Source: Bacteroidales bacterium (GTDB lineage: Bacteria > Bacteroidota > Bacteroidia > Bacteroidales > Muribaculaceae). From it: DNA of 64,000 nt. Below are positions 38,845 through 48,229 of the stretch, in pieces (positions within the stretch are counted from its first letter, which is position 1; each line of letters begins with the position of its first letter). The DNA lies in NCBI GenBank assembly GCA_014800795.1, contig JAAVFL010000008.1, positions 202,811 through 266,810 on the forward strand, read 5' to 3'. A model generated the notes under the pieces. That model was not told the DNA's origin, did no database searches, and saw only the letters and a list, made by a program, of their open reading frames with translations. Both the position numbers and the translations under genes were made by a program.

Positions 38845-39774
38845 ATGGAACGTAAAATTTCGCTCAACGATGTGCGTAAAGCCGTCGATGAAGCTTATGA
38901 GATGGTTAAATCAGTAAAAGAAGGGGAGGTTGATCCCCGCAACGAAGGTGCGGATGCCGGCCAGATGGGCATAACCGTAGTGCTTGCCGACGGCACAGTA
39001 ATCAACAAAGGCGATACAGACGTGCGTGTACCTATGGGATCTATTGTACGTGTGCCACTGTCGTCAATTCTTTTCAGTCAGAATTCCCGCGACGAAGTTG
39101 TGAAGAAATCAGGCCAGTGTCCATGTCATAAACTTCAACATAAACCCCACCATCTTCCTGTAAGCGCACATACCGTGCGTGCTTTCTCTGCCATTGAGCC
39201 AACCGGTGATCCGGAATCGAAATGGAACATTTATGAAAACCGCATGATCGACCTTATGGGCAGCGCTCCGCAACTCGACAGCCGAGTCTACACAACTGTG
39301 AAGAAACAGATTGAAGAAGACGATACAGCAAACCGACTGGCTGCCGACGGATATTATCTTTACGATGACGCAAAGATAGCCCTTGATCTTGCAGCGAAGG
39401 CTGAATCCATGACCGCTTCCACCGCACAGCTCGCCATGATGGGTGCAACCATCGCTGCCGACGGTGTCAATCCATCTACCGGAAAGATCGTATTTGACGG
39501 TGAGAATGCAAAATATATCGTCGCACTCATGGCAGCCAAGGGGCCTCACAAGATGAACGGCCCGTGGCTCGTATCGACCGGCCTGCCGGCAAAGGCAAGT
39601 TTCGGCGGCACAATTCTTGGGGTATATCCCGGTGTTATGGCTATCGCAGCTTACGGTGCCGAACTTAATCCCGCCCGTGTAAGCGTAAAAGCAGCCCGTG
39701 CCATCCGCTACATCATGCAGAAGCTCGACCTCAGTGTGTTCGGCTCTGCAAACGTTTCGATTGTAAAAGATTAA
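38845..39774 (+). CDS. Divergent GlsA-type glutaminase-like protein
   Basis: This 309-aa protein aligns by eye with serine-dependent glutaminases (beta-lactamase fold, glutamine to glutamate plus ammonia). Shared stretches are VVLADGTVINKGD, EPTGDPESKWNIYE, TIAADGVNPSTGKIVFD and VSTGLPAKASFGGTILGVYPGVMAIAAYG. The catalytic pair S-x-x-K reads GSIVRV here (Ser66 kept, Lys replaced by Arg69), and the NP-x-INAGAI segment is replaced by a run containing PQLDSRVYTTV. The enzyme may therefore have altered or no glutaminase activity. There is no signal peptide. It has a long leader after the small peptide ORF; convergent with rplS. Confidence 0.7.
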   Translation: MERKISLNDVRKAVDEAYEMVKSVKEGEVDPRNEGADAGQMGITVVLADGTVINKGDTDVRVPMGSIVRVPLSSILFSQNSRDEVVKKSGQCPCHKLQHKPHHLPVSAHTVRAFSAIEPTGDPESKWNIYENRMIDLMGSAPQLDSRVYTTVKKQIEEDDTANRLAADGYYLYDDAKIALDLAAKAESMTASTAQLAMMGATIAADGVNPSTGKIVFDGENAKYIVALMAAKGPHKMNGPWLVSTGLPAKASFGGTILGVYPGVMAIAAYGAELNPARVSVKAARAIRYIMQKLDLSVFGSANVSIVKD

Positions 39775-39825
39775 GCCCTAACTAATGGAAGCCACAGCTT
39801 CCGTGTGAAAAAAAACATATGACGA

Positions 39826-39863
39826 AAATCGCCCCGCTGCCATCAACGGCTTCGGGGCGATTT
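39826..39863. terminator. Bidirectional terminator, glutaminase-like gene / rplS
   Basis: Eleven-base-pair stem (AAATCGCCCCG / CGGGGCGATTT) followed by T6 on the plus strand and preceded by A4 (T4 on the minus strand), between two convergent stops. Confidence 0.85.
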
Positions 39864-39891
39864 TTTGATTGTTCAGTATTCAGGAAGGATA

Positions 39892-40251
39892 TCAGTCCTT
39901 CTTGACTACGCGGCGCTCCTTGATGCGGGCTTTCTTTCCGGTAAGATTGCGGAGATAGTAAAGCTTTGCACGACGTACTTTACCGTACTTGTTGACTACG
40001 ATAGAGTCGATAAACGGAGATTCGATGGGGAAGATACGCTCAACACCGATATTGTCGCTCATCTTGCGCACGGTGAAACGCTTCTTTGTTCCCTCGCCAT
40101 TGATGCGGATAACTACACCGCGATACTGCTGGATACGCTCTTTGTTACCCTCTTTGATACGGTAAGCTACAGTGATGGTGTCGCCGGGACCGAATTCGGG
40201 AAACTGTTTGCCGGTAGCGAAAGCCTCTTCGGCAACTTTGATTAAATCCAT
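39892..40251 (-). CDS. rplS: 50S ribosomal protein L19
   Basis: This 119-aa ribosomal protein sits at the 30S-50S interface. The family signature is clear: [50 protein letters not shown] and [22 protein letters not shown]. Length is normal (about 115-120). It is transcribed alone here, without the rpsP-rimM-trmD neighbours usual in many other phyla. Its own promoter is at 40334-40365. Confidence 0.98.
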   Translation of the reverse strand: MDLIKVAEEAFATGKQFPEFGPGDTITVAYRIKEGNKERIQQYRGVVIRINGEGTKKRFTVRKMSDNIGVERIFPIESPFIDSIVVNKYGKVRRAKLYYLRNLTGKKARIKERRVVKKD

Positions 40252-40333
40252 GATTAAATTAAAGCTTTAAATTTAACAATAGTCGCAATATTCGCGGGCA
40301 GCCTTGTCCCGCCAGAGATTACGAAATCGGCTG

Positions 40334-40365
40334 CAAAGTTACGGATTTTTATCCAATACCACAAC
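40334..40365 (-). promoter_or_regulatory. Promoter of rplS
   Basis: Minus-strand GTTG (40362-40365), 20 bases, TAACTTTG (40334-40341). The leader is about 75 bases. Confidence 0.6.
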
Positions 40366-40540
40366 ATCCTCCATTATCTTTTCCCATAAAAAGACACAGA
40401 AATGCCAGAAGACGACTTAATAAACAAAAGTTTTTGTAACTTTGCATCTTGAGGAGGTAGCGAAACACGACGACATTTCGTTGCTCTCCCATGAATTACA
40501 GATGATTATACAATATTTTTTTGCTAAGCGACACAAATAA

Positions 40541-42439
40541 ATGAGAAAATGGCGAGTGGAAGATAGCGCTGAGCTATACAATATAAACGGCTGGGGCCGG
40601 CAGTATTTTTCCATCAACGAAAAAGGAAACGTTACCGTTACTCCACGCCCGGGTCTGGCGCCTGTAGATATCCGCGAGGTTCTTGATGAACTGCAGGTAA
40701 AGGACATCACGGCACCTGTACTTCTCAGATTCCCTGACATACTTGATAACCGTGTCGAAAAAATATCCAACTGTTTCGCGCAAGCCTCGGAGCAATATGG
40801 CTATAAAGCAAACAACTTCATAGTTTACCCCATAAAGGTAAACCAGATGCGTCCGGTTGTAGAAGAAATCGTGAGCCACGGCAAAAAATTCAATATCGGG
40901 CTCGAAGCGGGCTCTAAGCCTGAGCTGCATGCCGTTCTCGCAACAAACATTGATGAGAACGCACTTATTGTATGCAACGGCTACAAGGATGAGGACTATG
41001 TGGAATTAGCACTACTCGCTCACAAGATGGGGCGCCACATAATACTCGTTGTTGAAAAGCTCAATGAACTGCGCATAATCAATTCAGTTGCCAGGCGCCT
41101 TAATACCACTCCTGACATAGGTATAAGAATCAAACTCGCCAACTCCGGTTCAGGCAAGTGGGAGGAATCGGGAGGAGACTCCTCGAAATTCGGTTTAAAT
41201 TCATCGGAACTTCTCGAAGCTATCGATTATCTGCAAAAGCAGAACATGACCGGATGGCTGAAACTCATACATTTTCATATCGGCAGCCAGATCACAAAGA
41301 TCCGCCGCATCAAGAACGCCCTGCGCGAGGCCATGCAATTCTATGTACAGCTTTCCAAACTCGGTTTCGGCATCGATTTCGTAGACATAGGAGGAGGTCT
41401 CGGAGTGGATTATGACGGTACACGCTCAAGCGCAAGCGAAAGCTCAATGAATTACTCCATTCAGGAGTATGCCAACGACGCCATATATTCAATTGTAGAT
41501 GCCTGCGAGAAAAACGATCTGCCTCAGCCCAATATCGTCACCGAGAGCGGCCGGTCGCTCACGGCTCACCACTCCGTACTGATACTCGAAGTACTGGAAA
41601 CCACTACCCTGCCCACCTGGCGCGACGATGAAGAGCTCAAGGGAGACGAGCACGAACTGGTTAAAGAGCTTTACGAGATCTGGGATAGGCTTGACCAACA
41701 GAGGATATTCGAGAGCTGGCACGATGCCTTGCAGATACGCGAGGAAGTATTGGATATGTTTTCCCTCGGCATCATAGATCTGCGCAACCGCGCCCTGGCC
41801 GAAAAACTTTTCTGGGAGATAGCGCGCGAGGTTGGAAAACTCGGAGCCCAGATGAAACATCCGCCGGAGGAACTCCGAAAAGTTTCCAAGATGCTGCCCG
41901 ATAAATACTTCTGCAATTTCTCATTATTTCAGTCGCTACCGGACTCATGGGCAATAGACCAGGTGTTCCCGGTTATACCGATATCGCGCCTGAATGAAAA
42001 ACCCACCCGCACTGCCACACTTCAGGATATGACCTGCGACAGCGACGGGAAGATAGTCACATTCATCTCCCCGCAGGGCACATCCGGATCTCTGCCTGTG
42101 CATCCGCTCAAAGCCGGTGAACCTTATTATATAGGGATATTCCTTGTAGGGGCCTATCAGGAGATTCTCGGCGACATGCACAATCTGTTCGGCGATACTA
42201 ATGCCGTTCACATATCATGTTATAAAGACCACTACGAGATCGACCGTGTGATTGACGGCGAGACAGTGGCAGAGGTTCTTGATTATGTGCAGTATAACCC
42301 CAAACGTCTTGTCCGCAATGTTGAGACCTGGGTTACAAAAGCGATGAAAGACGGCCGTATAACACCCGAAGAAGGTCGCGAATTCCTCTCGAACTACCGT
42401 TCAGGCCTCTACGGCTACACCTACCTCGAGAAAGAGTGA
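40541..42439 (+). CDS. speA: Biosynthetic arginine decarboxylase
   Basis: This 632-aa PLP enzyme of fold type III makes agmatine from arginine, the first step to putrescine. PLP Lys99 lies in VYPIKVNQMRPVV. GLEAGSKPEL, HFHIGSQI, DIGGGLGVDYDG (phosphate-binding Gly loop) and ESGRSLTAHHSVLI follow in the expected order, and the length matches SpeA. A TAACTTTG -7 box lies at 40437-40444, with the purine-rich GAGGAGGTAG at 40451 far from the start. The stop overlaps the truA start (TGATG), so translation is coupled. Confidence 0.96.
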   Translation: MRKWRVEDSAELYNINGWGRQYFSINEKGNVTVTPRPGLAPVDIREVLDELQVKDITAPVLLRFPDILDNRVEKISNCFAQASEQYGYKANNFIVYPIKVNQMRPVVEEIVSHGKKFNIGLEAGSKPELHAVLATNIDENALIVCNGYKDEDYVELALLAHKMGRHIILVVEKLNELRIINSVARRLNTTPDIGIRIKLANSGSGKWEESGGDSSKFGLNSSELLEAIDYLQKQNMTGWLKLIHFHIGSQITKIRRIKNALREAMQFYVQLSKLGFGIDFVDIGGGLGVDYDGTRSSASESSMNYSIQEYANDAIYSIVDACEKNDLPQPNIVTESGRSLTAHHSVLILEVLETTTLPTWRDDEELKGDEHELVKELYEIWDRLDQQRIFESWHDALQIREEVLDMFSLGIIDLRNRALAEKLFWEIAREVGKLGAQMKHPPEELRKVSKMLPDKYFCNFSLFQSLPDSWAIDQVFPVIPISRLNEKPTRTATLQDMTCDSDGKIVTFISPQGTSGSLPVHPLKAGEPYYIGIFLVGAYQEILGDMHNLFGDTNAVHISCYKDHYEIDRVIDGETVAEVLDYVQYNPKRLVRNVETWVTKAMKDGRITPEEGREFLSNYRSGLYGYTYLEKE

Positions 42440-43206
42440 TGGCACGCTACTTTATGAATCTGGCCTACCTCGGGCGGAATTTTCACGGATGGCAAAGGCA
42501 GCCCAACGCCATTTCCGTTCAGGAAAAGCTCGAGACCGCACTATCGACCGTAACTCGCACGGAGGTGGCGGTAACCGGTGCCGGACGCACGGATGCCGGT
42601 GTAAATGCATCTACGATGATAGCTCATTTCGATCTGCCGGAAGCCAATGCAGATGAGGTAAAACTTGTTCGCGCGATCAACGCGATCATCGGTCCGGACA
42701 TTGCCCTGCAATGGATAAGGAAAGTACACCACGACGCACACGCCCGCTTCGACGCCACCTCGCGAACCTATCATTACTACGCCCATACCGACCGGAACCC
42801 ATTTGCCGGCGGACTGTCGTGGCAGGCTCCCGCAACACTCGACTTCGAGGCTATGAACCATGCAGCAGCCATCCTTATGGAAATATCCGATTTCACATCA
42901 TTTGCAAAACTGCATACCGATGCAAAAACAAATATCTGCAACGTGACGACTGCCCGGTGGCGGCGGCCTATGCCCGGTGAAAGAGTTCCCGGAGCCGCAA
43001 CATGGATATTCGAGATAACAGCCGACCGCTTCCTCCGCAATATGGTTCGCGCGATAGTCGGGACGCTTGTGGATGTAGGTCGGGGAAAAATCGATGAGAA
43101 GGAGTTTCGTGAAATAATAGAGCGGAAAGACCGATGCGCAGCAGGGACCTCAATGCCTGGTGAACCGCTTTTTCTCCATAATATAACCTATCCTTATATT
43201 AAATAA
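42439..43206 (+). CDS. truA: tRNA pseudouridine(38-40) synthase TruA
   Basis: This 255-aa enzyme modifies U38-U40 of the anticodon arm. The catalytic Asp52 is in GAGRTDAGVNA; LGRNFHGWQRQPN near the N-terminus, TSRTYHYY and DRFLRNMVRAIVGTLVDVG are further family motifs. I use the ATG at 42439, which overlaps the speA stop; a GTG three bases earlier is possible. No hairpin separates it from speA. Confidence 0.96.
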   Translation: MARYFMNLAYLGRNFHGWQRQPNAISVQEKLETALSTVTRTEVAVTGAGRTDAGVNASTMIAHFDLPEANADEVKLVRAINAIIGPDIALQWIRKVHHDAHARFDATSRTYHYYAHTDRNPFAGGLSWQAPATLDFEAMNHAAAILMEISDFTSFAKLHTDAKTNICNVTTARWRRPMPGERVPGAATWIFEITADRFLRNMVRAIVGTLVDVGRGKIDEKEFREIIERKDRCAAGTSMPGEPLFLHNITYPYIK

Positions 43207-43427
43207 AGGCGCTCCTGGAATCCGAGACACTGTTTTTTGTCAATTATGGAAATTTTTCTCCAATTATTGCCGATTATTCGGAGGAAATTCGTAATTTTGC
43301 ACCGTGAAATAAGCATACCCCCTGATGAATCAGGCATTTTTCCGATGTTTTATGATGTTATTGGGAGAAAAATGCTTAACTTTGCATCACCAAAATAAGA
43401 ACATTCAAACATAAAAAACTATTTATC

Positions 43428-43664
43428 ATGTCAGAAATCGCATCTCGTGTTAAAGCTATCATCGTTGACAAATTAGGCGTAGATGAAAACCAAGTGACTG
43501 AAACCGCAGCATTCACCACCGATCTCGGTGCAGATAGCCTCGACACCGTTGAGCTCATCATGGAATTCGAGAAGGAATTCGGCATCACAATTCCCGATGA
43601 CAAGGCTGAAGGTATCGCTACCGTAGGCGACGCTATCGCTTACATCGAGGCTGCTGAGAAATAA
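43428..43664 (+). CDS. acpP: Acyl carrier protein
   Basis: This 78-aa carrier for fatty acid intermediates receives 4'-phosphopantetheine at Ser37 in [15 protein letters not shown]. Acidic, single four-helix protein of normal length. A -7 box TAACTTTG (43377-43384) lies about 40 bases upstream, and a second TAATTTTG (43292-43299) with a small hairpin between them (43321-43334) lies farther upstream. It is followed by fabF after 111 bases, the usual pair. Confidence 0.97.
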   Translation: MSEIASRVKAIIVDKLGVDENQVTETAAFTTDLGADSLDTVELIMEFEKEFGITIPDDKAEGIATVGDAIAYIEAAEK

Positions 43665-43775
43665 TCCACGCCTCCTGAAACACGTAAGATTCCATACAGC
43701 CCCGGTAATTCCGGGGCTACTTTTACTCTCCTCCCCCGGATTTCGACGTCAATTCTATCACTCTACTGACACAAC

Positions 43776-45041
43776 ATGGAACTTAAAAGAGTAGTCATAA
43801 CAGGTATCGGAGCCCTTACCCCTCTGGGCAACGATGTTGCCACCACATGGGAAAACGCCCTCAAAGGCGTGAGTGGTGCCGGTCCTATTACACACTTCGA
43901 CGCTTCGCTGTTCAAGACACAGTTCGCTTGTGAAGTAAAAGGCTTCAATGCCGCCGACCACTTCGATCGTAAGAAACTGCGCCAGCTCGACCTCTACGCA
44001 CAATATGCCATCGTTGCAGCCCGCCAGGCTGTTGAAGACTCTGGTATCGAAAAGGAGGAGAACCTCAACCGTAACCGCGTTGGCGTTATCGTAGCTGCCG
44101 GCATCGGCGGTCTCCATACTTTCGAAGAGGAGGCAGGCTACTACGCCATGAACAAAGAGGCCGGTCCGAAATACAACCCATTCTTCATTCCCAAGATGAT
44201 TGCCGACATCGCATCCGGCCACATCTCGATGGAGTATGCATACCACGGACCGAACTTCGGTGTAGTATCGGCATGTGCATCATCAAACAACGCAATCATC
44301 GACTCCTTCAACCTCATCCGTCTCGGAAAAGCCGACGTGATGGTGACGGGAGGAGCAGAAGCAGCCGTATATCCTGCCGGTGTAGGAGGTTTCAACTCAA
44401 TGCATGCCCTTTCTACCCGCAACGACTCACCTGAGACTGCATCACGCCCCTTCAGCAAGAGCCGCGACGGATTCGTTATCGGCGAAGGTTCGACAGTTCT
44501 GATTCTGGAAGAACTCGAACATGCTCTCGCACGTGGCGCAAAAATCTACGCAGAAGTTGCAGGTGGCGGTATGTCGGCCGATGCTTATCACCTTACAGCC
44601 ACTCATCCCGAGGGGCTCGGTGCCATCCTTTCGATGGAAAACGCTCTTGAGGATGCAAACATGAAGCCCGAGGATATCGACTACATCAATGTTCACGGAA
44701 CTTCAACTCCTGTAGGCGATATATCCGAGGTAAAGGCTATACAGCAGGTATTCGGTGAAAATGCCAAGAACATCAACATAAGCTCCACCAAGTCGATGAC
44801 CGGCCACCTTCTCGGTGCAACCGGCGCGATGGAAGCAATGTTCTGCGCTCTCGCCGTACAGAATGATATCGTTCCTCCGACAATCAACCATGAGGAGGGC
44901 GATGAAGATGAAGAGATAGACTACACTCTCAACTTCACCTTCAACAAAGCTCAGGAACGTCCCGTACGCGCGGCACTGAGCAACTCGTTCGGTTTCGGTG
45001 GTCATAATGCCACAGTAATCGTGAAAAAATTCGAGAAATAA
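43776..45041 (+). CDS. fabF: 3-oxoacyl-ACP synthase II (KAS II)
   Basis: This 421-aa condensing enzyme elongates fatty acyl-ACP with malonyl-ACP. The catalytic triad is complete: Cys167 (VSACASSNNA), His307 (NVHGTSTPVGD) and His344 (MTGHLLGATGA), with the C-terminal NSFGFGGHNATVIVKKF. It is downstream of acpP and likely co-transcribed. A very long hairpin follows the stop. Confidence 0.97.
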   Translation: MELKRVVITGIGALTPLGNDVATTWENALKGVSGAGPITHFDASLFKTQFACEVKGFNAADHFDRKKLRQLDLYAQYAIVAARQAVEDSGIEKEENLNRNRVGVIVAAGIGGLHTFEEEAGYYAMNKEAGPKYNPFFIPKMIADIASGHISMEYAYHGPNFGVVSACASSNNAIIDSFNLIRLGKADVMVTGGAEAAVYPAGVGGFNSMHALSTRNDSPETASRPFSKSRDGFVIGEGSTVLILEELEHALARGAKIYAEVAGGGMSADAYHLTATHPEGLGAILSMENALEDANMKPEDIDYINVHGTSTPVGDISEVKAIQQVFGENAKNINISSTKSMTGHLLGATGAMEAMFCALAVQNDIVPPTINHEEGDEDEEIDYTLNFTFNKAQERPVRAALSNSFGFGGHNATVIVKKFEK

Positions 45042-45045
45042 CAAT

Positions 45046-45113
45046 AGTTATACCCGCATAAGGAACGGCCGGTCCATATTATTGGACCGGCCGTTCCTTA
45101 TGCGGGTATAACT
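45046..45113. terminator. 31-base-pair bidirectional terminator, fabF / radical SAM gene
   Basis: Arms at 45046-45076 and 45083-45113 are perfectly complementary over 31 bases with a six-base loop (TATTAT). It fills nearly the whole gap between convergent stops, with A5 beyond the right arm. Confidence 0.85.
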
Positions 45114-45124
45114 CAAAAAGAATA

Positions 45125-46027
45125 TCAATCCGACATAGAGTGCAACTCACGCTGCAGCCTGTGAGTGAATTCATAGTTCTTGATCCCCCAGCGTGGAGCG
45201 AGCAGTAATTCCGGAGGAGCAGATGAAGTAAACCTCTCGATAGCGATCGATGAATTAAGCTCCGAGATCAGTGCTACGATATCTTTACACAAAGATATGT
45301 ATTCCTCAGGAGAGAAGAGTGTCACCGAGTTCAGTTTCCCTTCAAGAAAGTCTTTGGCCATACGTGTCCCGCGGATTATCTGCAATTGATGAAACTTCAA
45401 CGTAGCAAGCGGGAGGGTCGCAGCACTGCGCACTGTTTCAAGCATCATTTCACGCGATTCTCCAGGCAAACCCATTATGAAATGCAGACCAACCGGAAGC
45501 CCACATGCAACAGTAATCTCAACTGCTTCAACAGTCTGCTCCCAAGTATGGCAACGGTTTACAGCCTCAAGGGTAGAATTATACGAACTTTCCGCCCCAT
45601 ATTCCATAAATACAGGCTTACCTATAGCTGCAAGATCATCAAGAAGTTGTTTATCCACACAATCCGGACGAGTACCTATAATCAACCCATCGACTTTATC
45701 CACACCCAGAGCCTCATGATATAAATCCAGAAGAGCGTTTCGGTCGCCATGAGTACTTGTATAGCTTTGGAAATAGGCCAGATACCTCATCTCAGGATAT
45801 TTCCGGCTGAAGAAACGCTTCCCGGCTTCAAGCTGTGCTTCAACAGATCCACGGCTCCCCCCTGCAAGAGGAGAGAAAGACGCATTGTTACAATAGGAAC
45901 ATCCGCCACGACCTACAGTACCATCGCGATTCGGGCATGTAAAGCCTGCGTCCACAGTCAGTTTCTGCATCTTTCCGGGGAAATAATCGCCAAGGAAATC
46001 TGCATAATCACGGTAAAACTTGTTCAT
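45125..46027 (-). CDS. YhcC-type (TIGR01212) radical SAM protein
   Basis: This 300-aa radical SAM enzyme has the cluster-binding Cys set in FTCPNRDGTVGRGGCSYCNN (about residues 28-48; the first spacing is the extended form of this family). GLPVGLHFIMGLPGESREMMLETV and LKFHQLQIIRGT are family features. The reaction is not established from sequence. The start is ten bases from the aroC stop, so it is probably the last gene of the ybaK-like, aroC, radical SAM run. Confidence 0.88.
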   Translation of the reverse strand: MNKFYRDYADFLGDYFPGKMQKLTVDAGFTCPNRDGTVGRGGCSYCNNASFSPLAGGSRGSVEAQLEAGKRFFSRKYPEMRYLAYFQSYTSTHGDRNALLDLYHEALGVDKVDGLIIGTRPDCVDKQLLDDLAAIGKPVFMEYGAESSYNSTLEAVNRCHTWEQTVEAVEITVACGLPVGLHFIMGLPGESREMMLETVRSAATLPLATLKFHQLQIIRGTRMAKDFLEGKLNSVTLFSPEEYISLCKDIVALISELNSSIAIERFTSSAPPELLLAPRWGIKNYEFTHRLQRELHSMSD

Positions 46028-46037
46028 CCGCTTCTAC

Positions 46038-47108
46038 TTATCTTACTTTTGGAGGAAGCGCATAACGCATGAGCACAGCATCGTAAACCGTCATGGCAGC
46101 CATCGCTTCTATTACAGGCAAAATACGCAACAGAATGCATGGATCATGCCTTCCTACGGGCGTATACTCCACTTTTTCACCTTTGTCATCGATACACTTC
46201 AGTGGCCTGGCTATTGTCGGGGTAGGCTTTACAGCAATTGAGAAGGTTACCGGCATCCCATTTGATATTCCGCCCTGAATTCCACCGGAGTAATTCTCCG
46301 GACACACAGGTGTGCCTTCATCATCCGTATCGAACCTGTCTGACACTTCGCTTCCAAACCTCCGGCACCCTTCGAATCCCATTCCGAATTCAATACCTTT
46401 AACAGCTCCTATCGAAAGTATCGCGCCCGACAGCATCTGCTCAAGTTTACCGAACACAGGGTCGCCAACTCCCGGGAAAAGCCCCGACACAGAACATGAA
46501 ACAAATCCTCCCACACTATCGCAATTCATGCGGGCATTATTGATGATACGTGCGATATCGCTATCCGACGGTTCATCATATCCGGCAATGGAACTTATGC
46601 GTGTATCTATAGAAATCCCCATCGCGGCAAGCGACTGGAACGCAAACGCTCCACCGACTACACGGCTTACAGTCTCGCGTCCGGATGATCGTCCCCCTCC
46701 GCGCCAGTCGCGGATACCGAAACGGCAGTTCCACGCATAATCCGCATGTGACGGACGACAGATATGTCTCAAATCATTATAGTCCTTGCTTCGGGCATCG
46801 CTGTTGCGTATCACAAAACCGACCGGGGTACCCAAAGAAATTACCGTATCACTTTCCTGCGTCAGAGCCGATAGATCGCCTGTAACCGGATCGTATGTCA
46901 TCAGACCCGACAGAAATTCCACACGATCAGGCTCTTTCCGTTGTGTCGTAAGCATAGAAGTTCCGGGTGCGCGACGTGCAAGCATACTTGCCACTGCCTC
47001 CAGACTGAACACTGAGCCCGGGGGTAGTCCGTCGATCACTCCACCCAAGGCAGGAGCATGCGATTCACCGAAAGTTGTCAACCTGAAAATATTTCCGAAC
47101 GTATTCAT
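46038..47108 (-). CDS. aroC: Chorismate synthase
   Basis: This 356-aa FMN-dependent enzyme carries out the last step of the shikimate pathway (EPSP to chorismate). Signatures GNIFRLTTFGESHAPALGGVIDGLPPG, RPSHADYAWNCRFGIRDWRGGGRSSGRETVSRVVGGAFA and GGIQGGISNGMPVTFSIAVKPTPTI are complete. The start codon overlaps the stop of the deacylase gene (ATGA), so the pair is translationally coupled, and the radical SAM gene follows directly. Confidence 0.97.
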   Translation of the reverse strand: MNTFGNIFRLTTFGESHAPALGGVIDGLPPGSVFSLEAVASMLARRAPGTSMLTTQRKEPDRVEFLSGLMTYDPVTGDLSALTQESDTVISLGTPVGFVIRNSDARSKDYNDLRHICRPSHADYAWNCRFGIRDWRGGGRSSGRETVSRVVGGAFAFQSLAAMGISIDTRISSIAGYDEPSDSDIARIINNARMNCDSVGGFVSCSVSGLFPGVGDPVFGKLEQMLSGAILSIGAVKGIEFGMGFEGCRRFGSEVSDRFDTDDEGTPVCPENYSGGIQGGISNGMPVTFSIAVKPTPTIARPLKCIDDKGEKVEYTPVGRHDPCILLRILPVIEAMAAMTVYDAVLMRYALPPKVR

Positions 47109-47626
47109 TCCGCAATCAGATCAGTTACATCAGCTCCGACATAATCGATAAGCGCCTTCGGAGCGATACGGAGCTGCATACCACGCACACCTGCACTTAC
47201 ATATATCTCAGGAAAATCAAGAGCCGTAGAGTGGAAGAATGTCGGGAAAGGTTTCTTCATGCCTATCGGACAACATCCGCCCCTGATATACCCCGTGAGC
47301 GGAAGCAGATCTTTCATGGGAATAAGGTCGGCCTTTTTAGCGCCCGCCGCTTTCGCTGCCTTCTTAAGATCAACTTCCGCATCTCCCGGAATCACGCATA
47401 CAAAATGTCCCGCCGCATTCGACGCCGCGGAATTCCTGCCGGGATACTCTCCCTTCAGCACAATGGTTTTGAACACGCTCTTTATATCCTCACCAAGCTG
47501 TTGTGCCACATGCGTAGCTGCCAGATCGGATTCATCGACCTCATAGGCAACAAGTTCATACGGAATTGAGGCCTTGTCGAGCAAACGCGCAACATTGGTT
47601 TTCTGATGCTGTCTGTCTTTTCCCAT
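47105..47626 (-). CDS. ybaK: Cys-tRNA(Pro) deacylase, YbaK/EbsC type
   Basis: This 173-aa editing enzyme hydrolyses Cys-tRNA(Pro) mischarged by ProRS. KTNVARLLDKASIPYELVAYE at the start, FKTIVLKGEYPG with the catalytic-region Lys, HFVCVIPGDAEVDLKKAAKAAGAKKADLIP and GYIRGGCCPIGMKK are the expected family blocks. ATG 47626 is chosen because the family begins there; the frame extends 45 bases upstream over the -7 box TACTTTTG (minus strand, 47641-47648). It is the first gene of the run with aroC. Confidence 0.92.
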   Translation of the reverse strand: MGKDRQHQKTNVARLLDKASIPYELVAYEVDESDLAATHVAQQLGEDIKSVFKTIVLKGEYPGRNSAASNAAGHFVCVIPGDAEVDLKKAAKAAGAKKADLIPMKDLLPLTGYIRGGCCPIGMKKPFPTFFHSTALDFPEIYVSAGVRGMQLRIAPKALIDYVGADVTDLIAE

Positions 47627-47721
47627 ACAAATCTTTTTTACAAAAGTATCAAAAACCGACCGCTTCGCCAAATATTCCGGATATGTCAGACGTTATCTGA
47701 ATGTTAAAAACAACAAAACAT

Positions 47722-48126
47722 ATGAAAACAATCGAAGTGGCAGCCGCCATAATAGAACATAACGGAACCTTTTTCATCACGCAGCGCGCTGAAGGCGAAT
47801 TCGCCGGCATGTGGGAATTTCCCGGTGGAAAAACAGAGCCGGAAGAGTCGCCTGAACAAACTATAGTCAGGGAAATACGCGAGGAATTGTCCACCGGAAT
47901 TTCAGTTGACCGCTATGTAACCACTGTGGAATATGATTATCCGGCATTTCATCTGCGCATGCATTGTTTTCTATGCTCTCTCCCTGACGACGAGCATCCA
48001 AGACTGAATGTACACAGTGCCGCGAGATGGGTAACTCCGGATGAAGCGTCAGCACTGAATTTCCTTCCGGCCGATTACGACATTGTCTCCTCGCTGCATA
48101 CTCTTATAAGAAACAGCAGAAGTTAA
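47722..48126 (+). CDS. Nudix hydrolase, MutT-type 8-oxo-dGTP diphosphatase
   Basis: This 134-aa protein has the full Nudix box in GGKTEPEESPEQTIVREIREEL (GX5EX7REUXEEXGU form with the final Gly-U relaxed to ST at about residues 35-58). Good match in length to MutT, which cleans oxidised dGTP from the nucleotide pool. The ATG at 47722 is preferred to the ATG at 47701, since family members begin at MKTIEVAAAII. It is divergent from the ybaK-like gene. Confidence 0.9.
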   Translation: MKTIEVAAAIIEHNGTFFITQRAEGEFAGMWEFPGGKTEPEESPEQTIVREIREELSTGISVDRYVTTVEYDYPAFHLRMHCFLCSLPDDEHPRLNVHSAARWVTPDEASALNFLPADYDIVSSLHTLIRNSRS

Positions 48127-48229
48127 ATTCGTTTTTTTATTTTTTAACATCAGAACACCGGTCCGGCAGCGAACAAAAAACCTCCGGAATCGGTTGTATT
48201 AATACACGCAGCAACTATTTTAGATTTTT

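Noticed and set aside
40451..40460. GAGGAGGTAG as ribosome binding site of speA
   Set aside because: It is about 80 bases from the start codon; in this group Shine-Dalgarno sites are not needed, so it was not called.
40260..40540. Riboswitch in the speA or rplS leaders
   Set aside because: No conserved aptamer pattern was recognised and both leaders are short.
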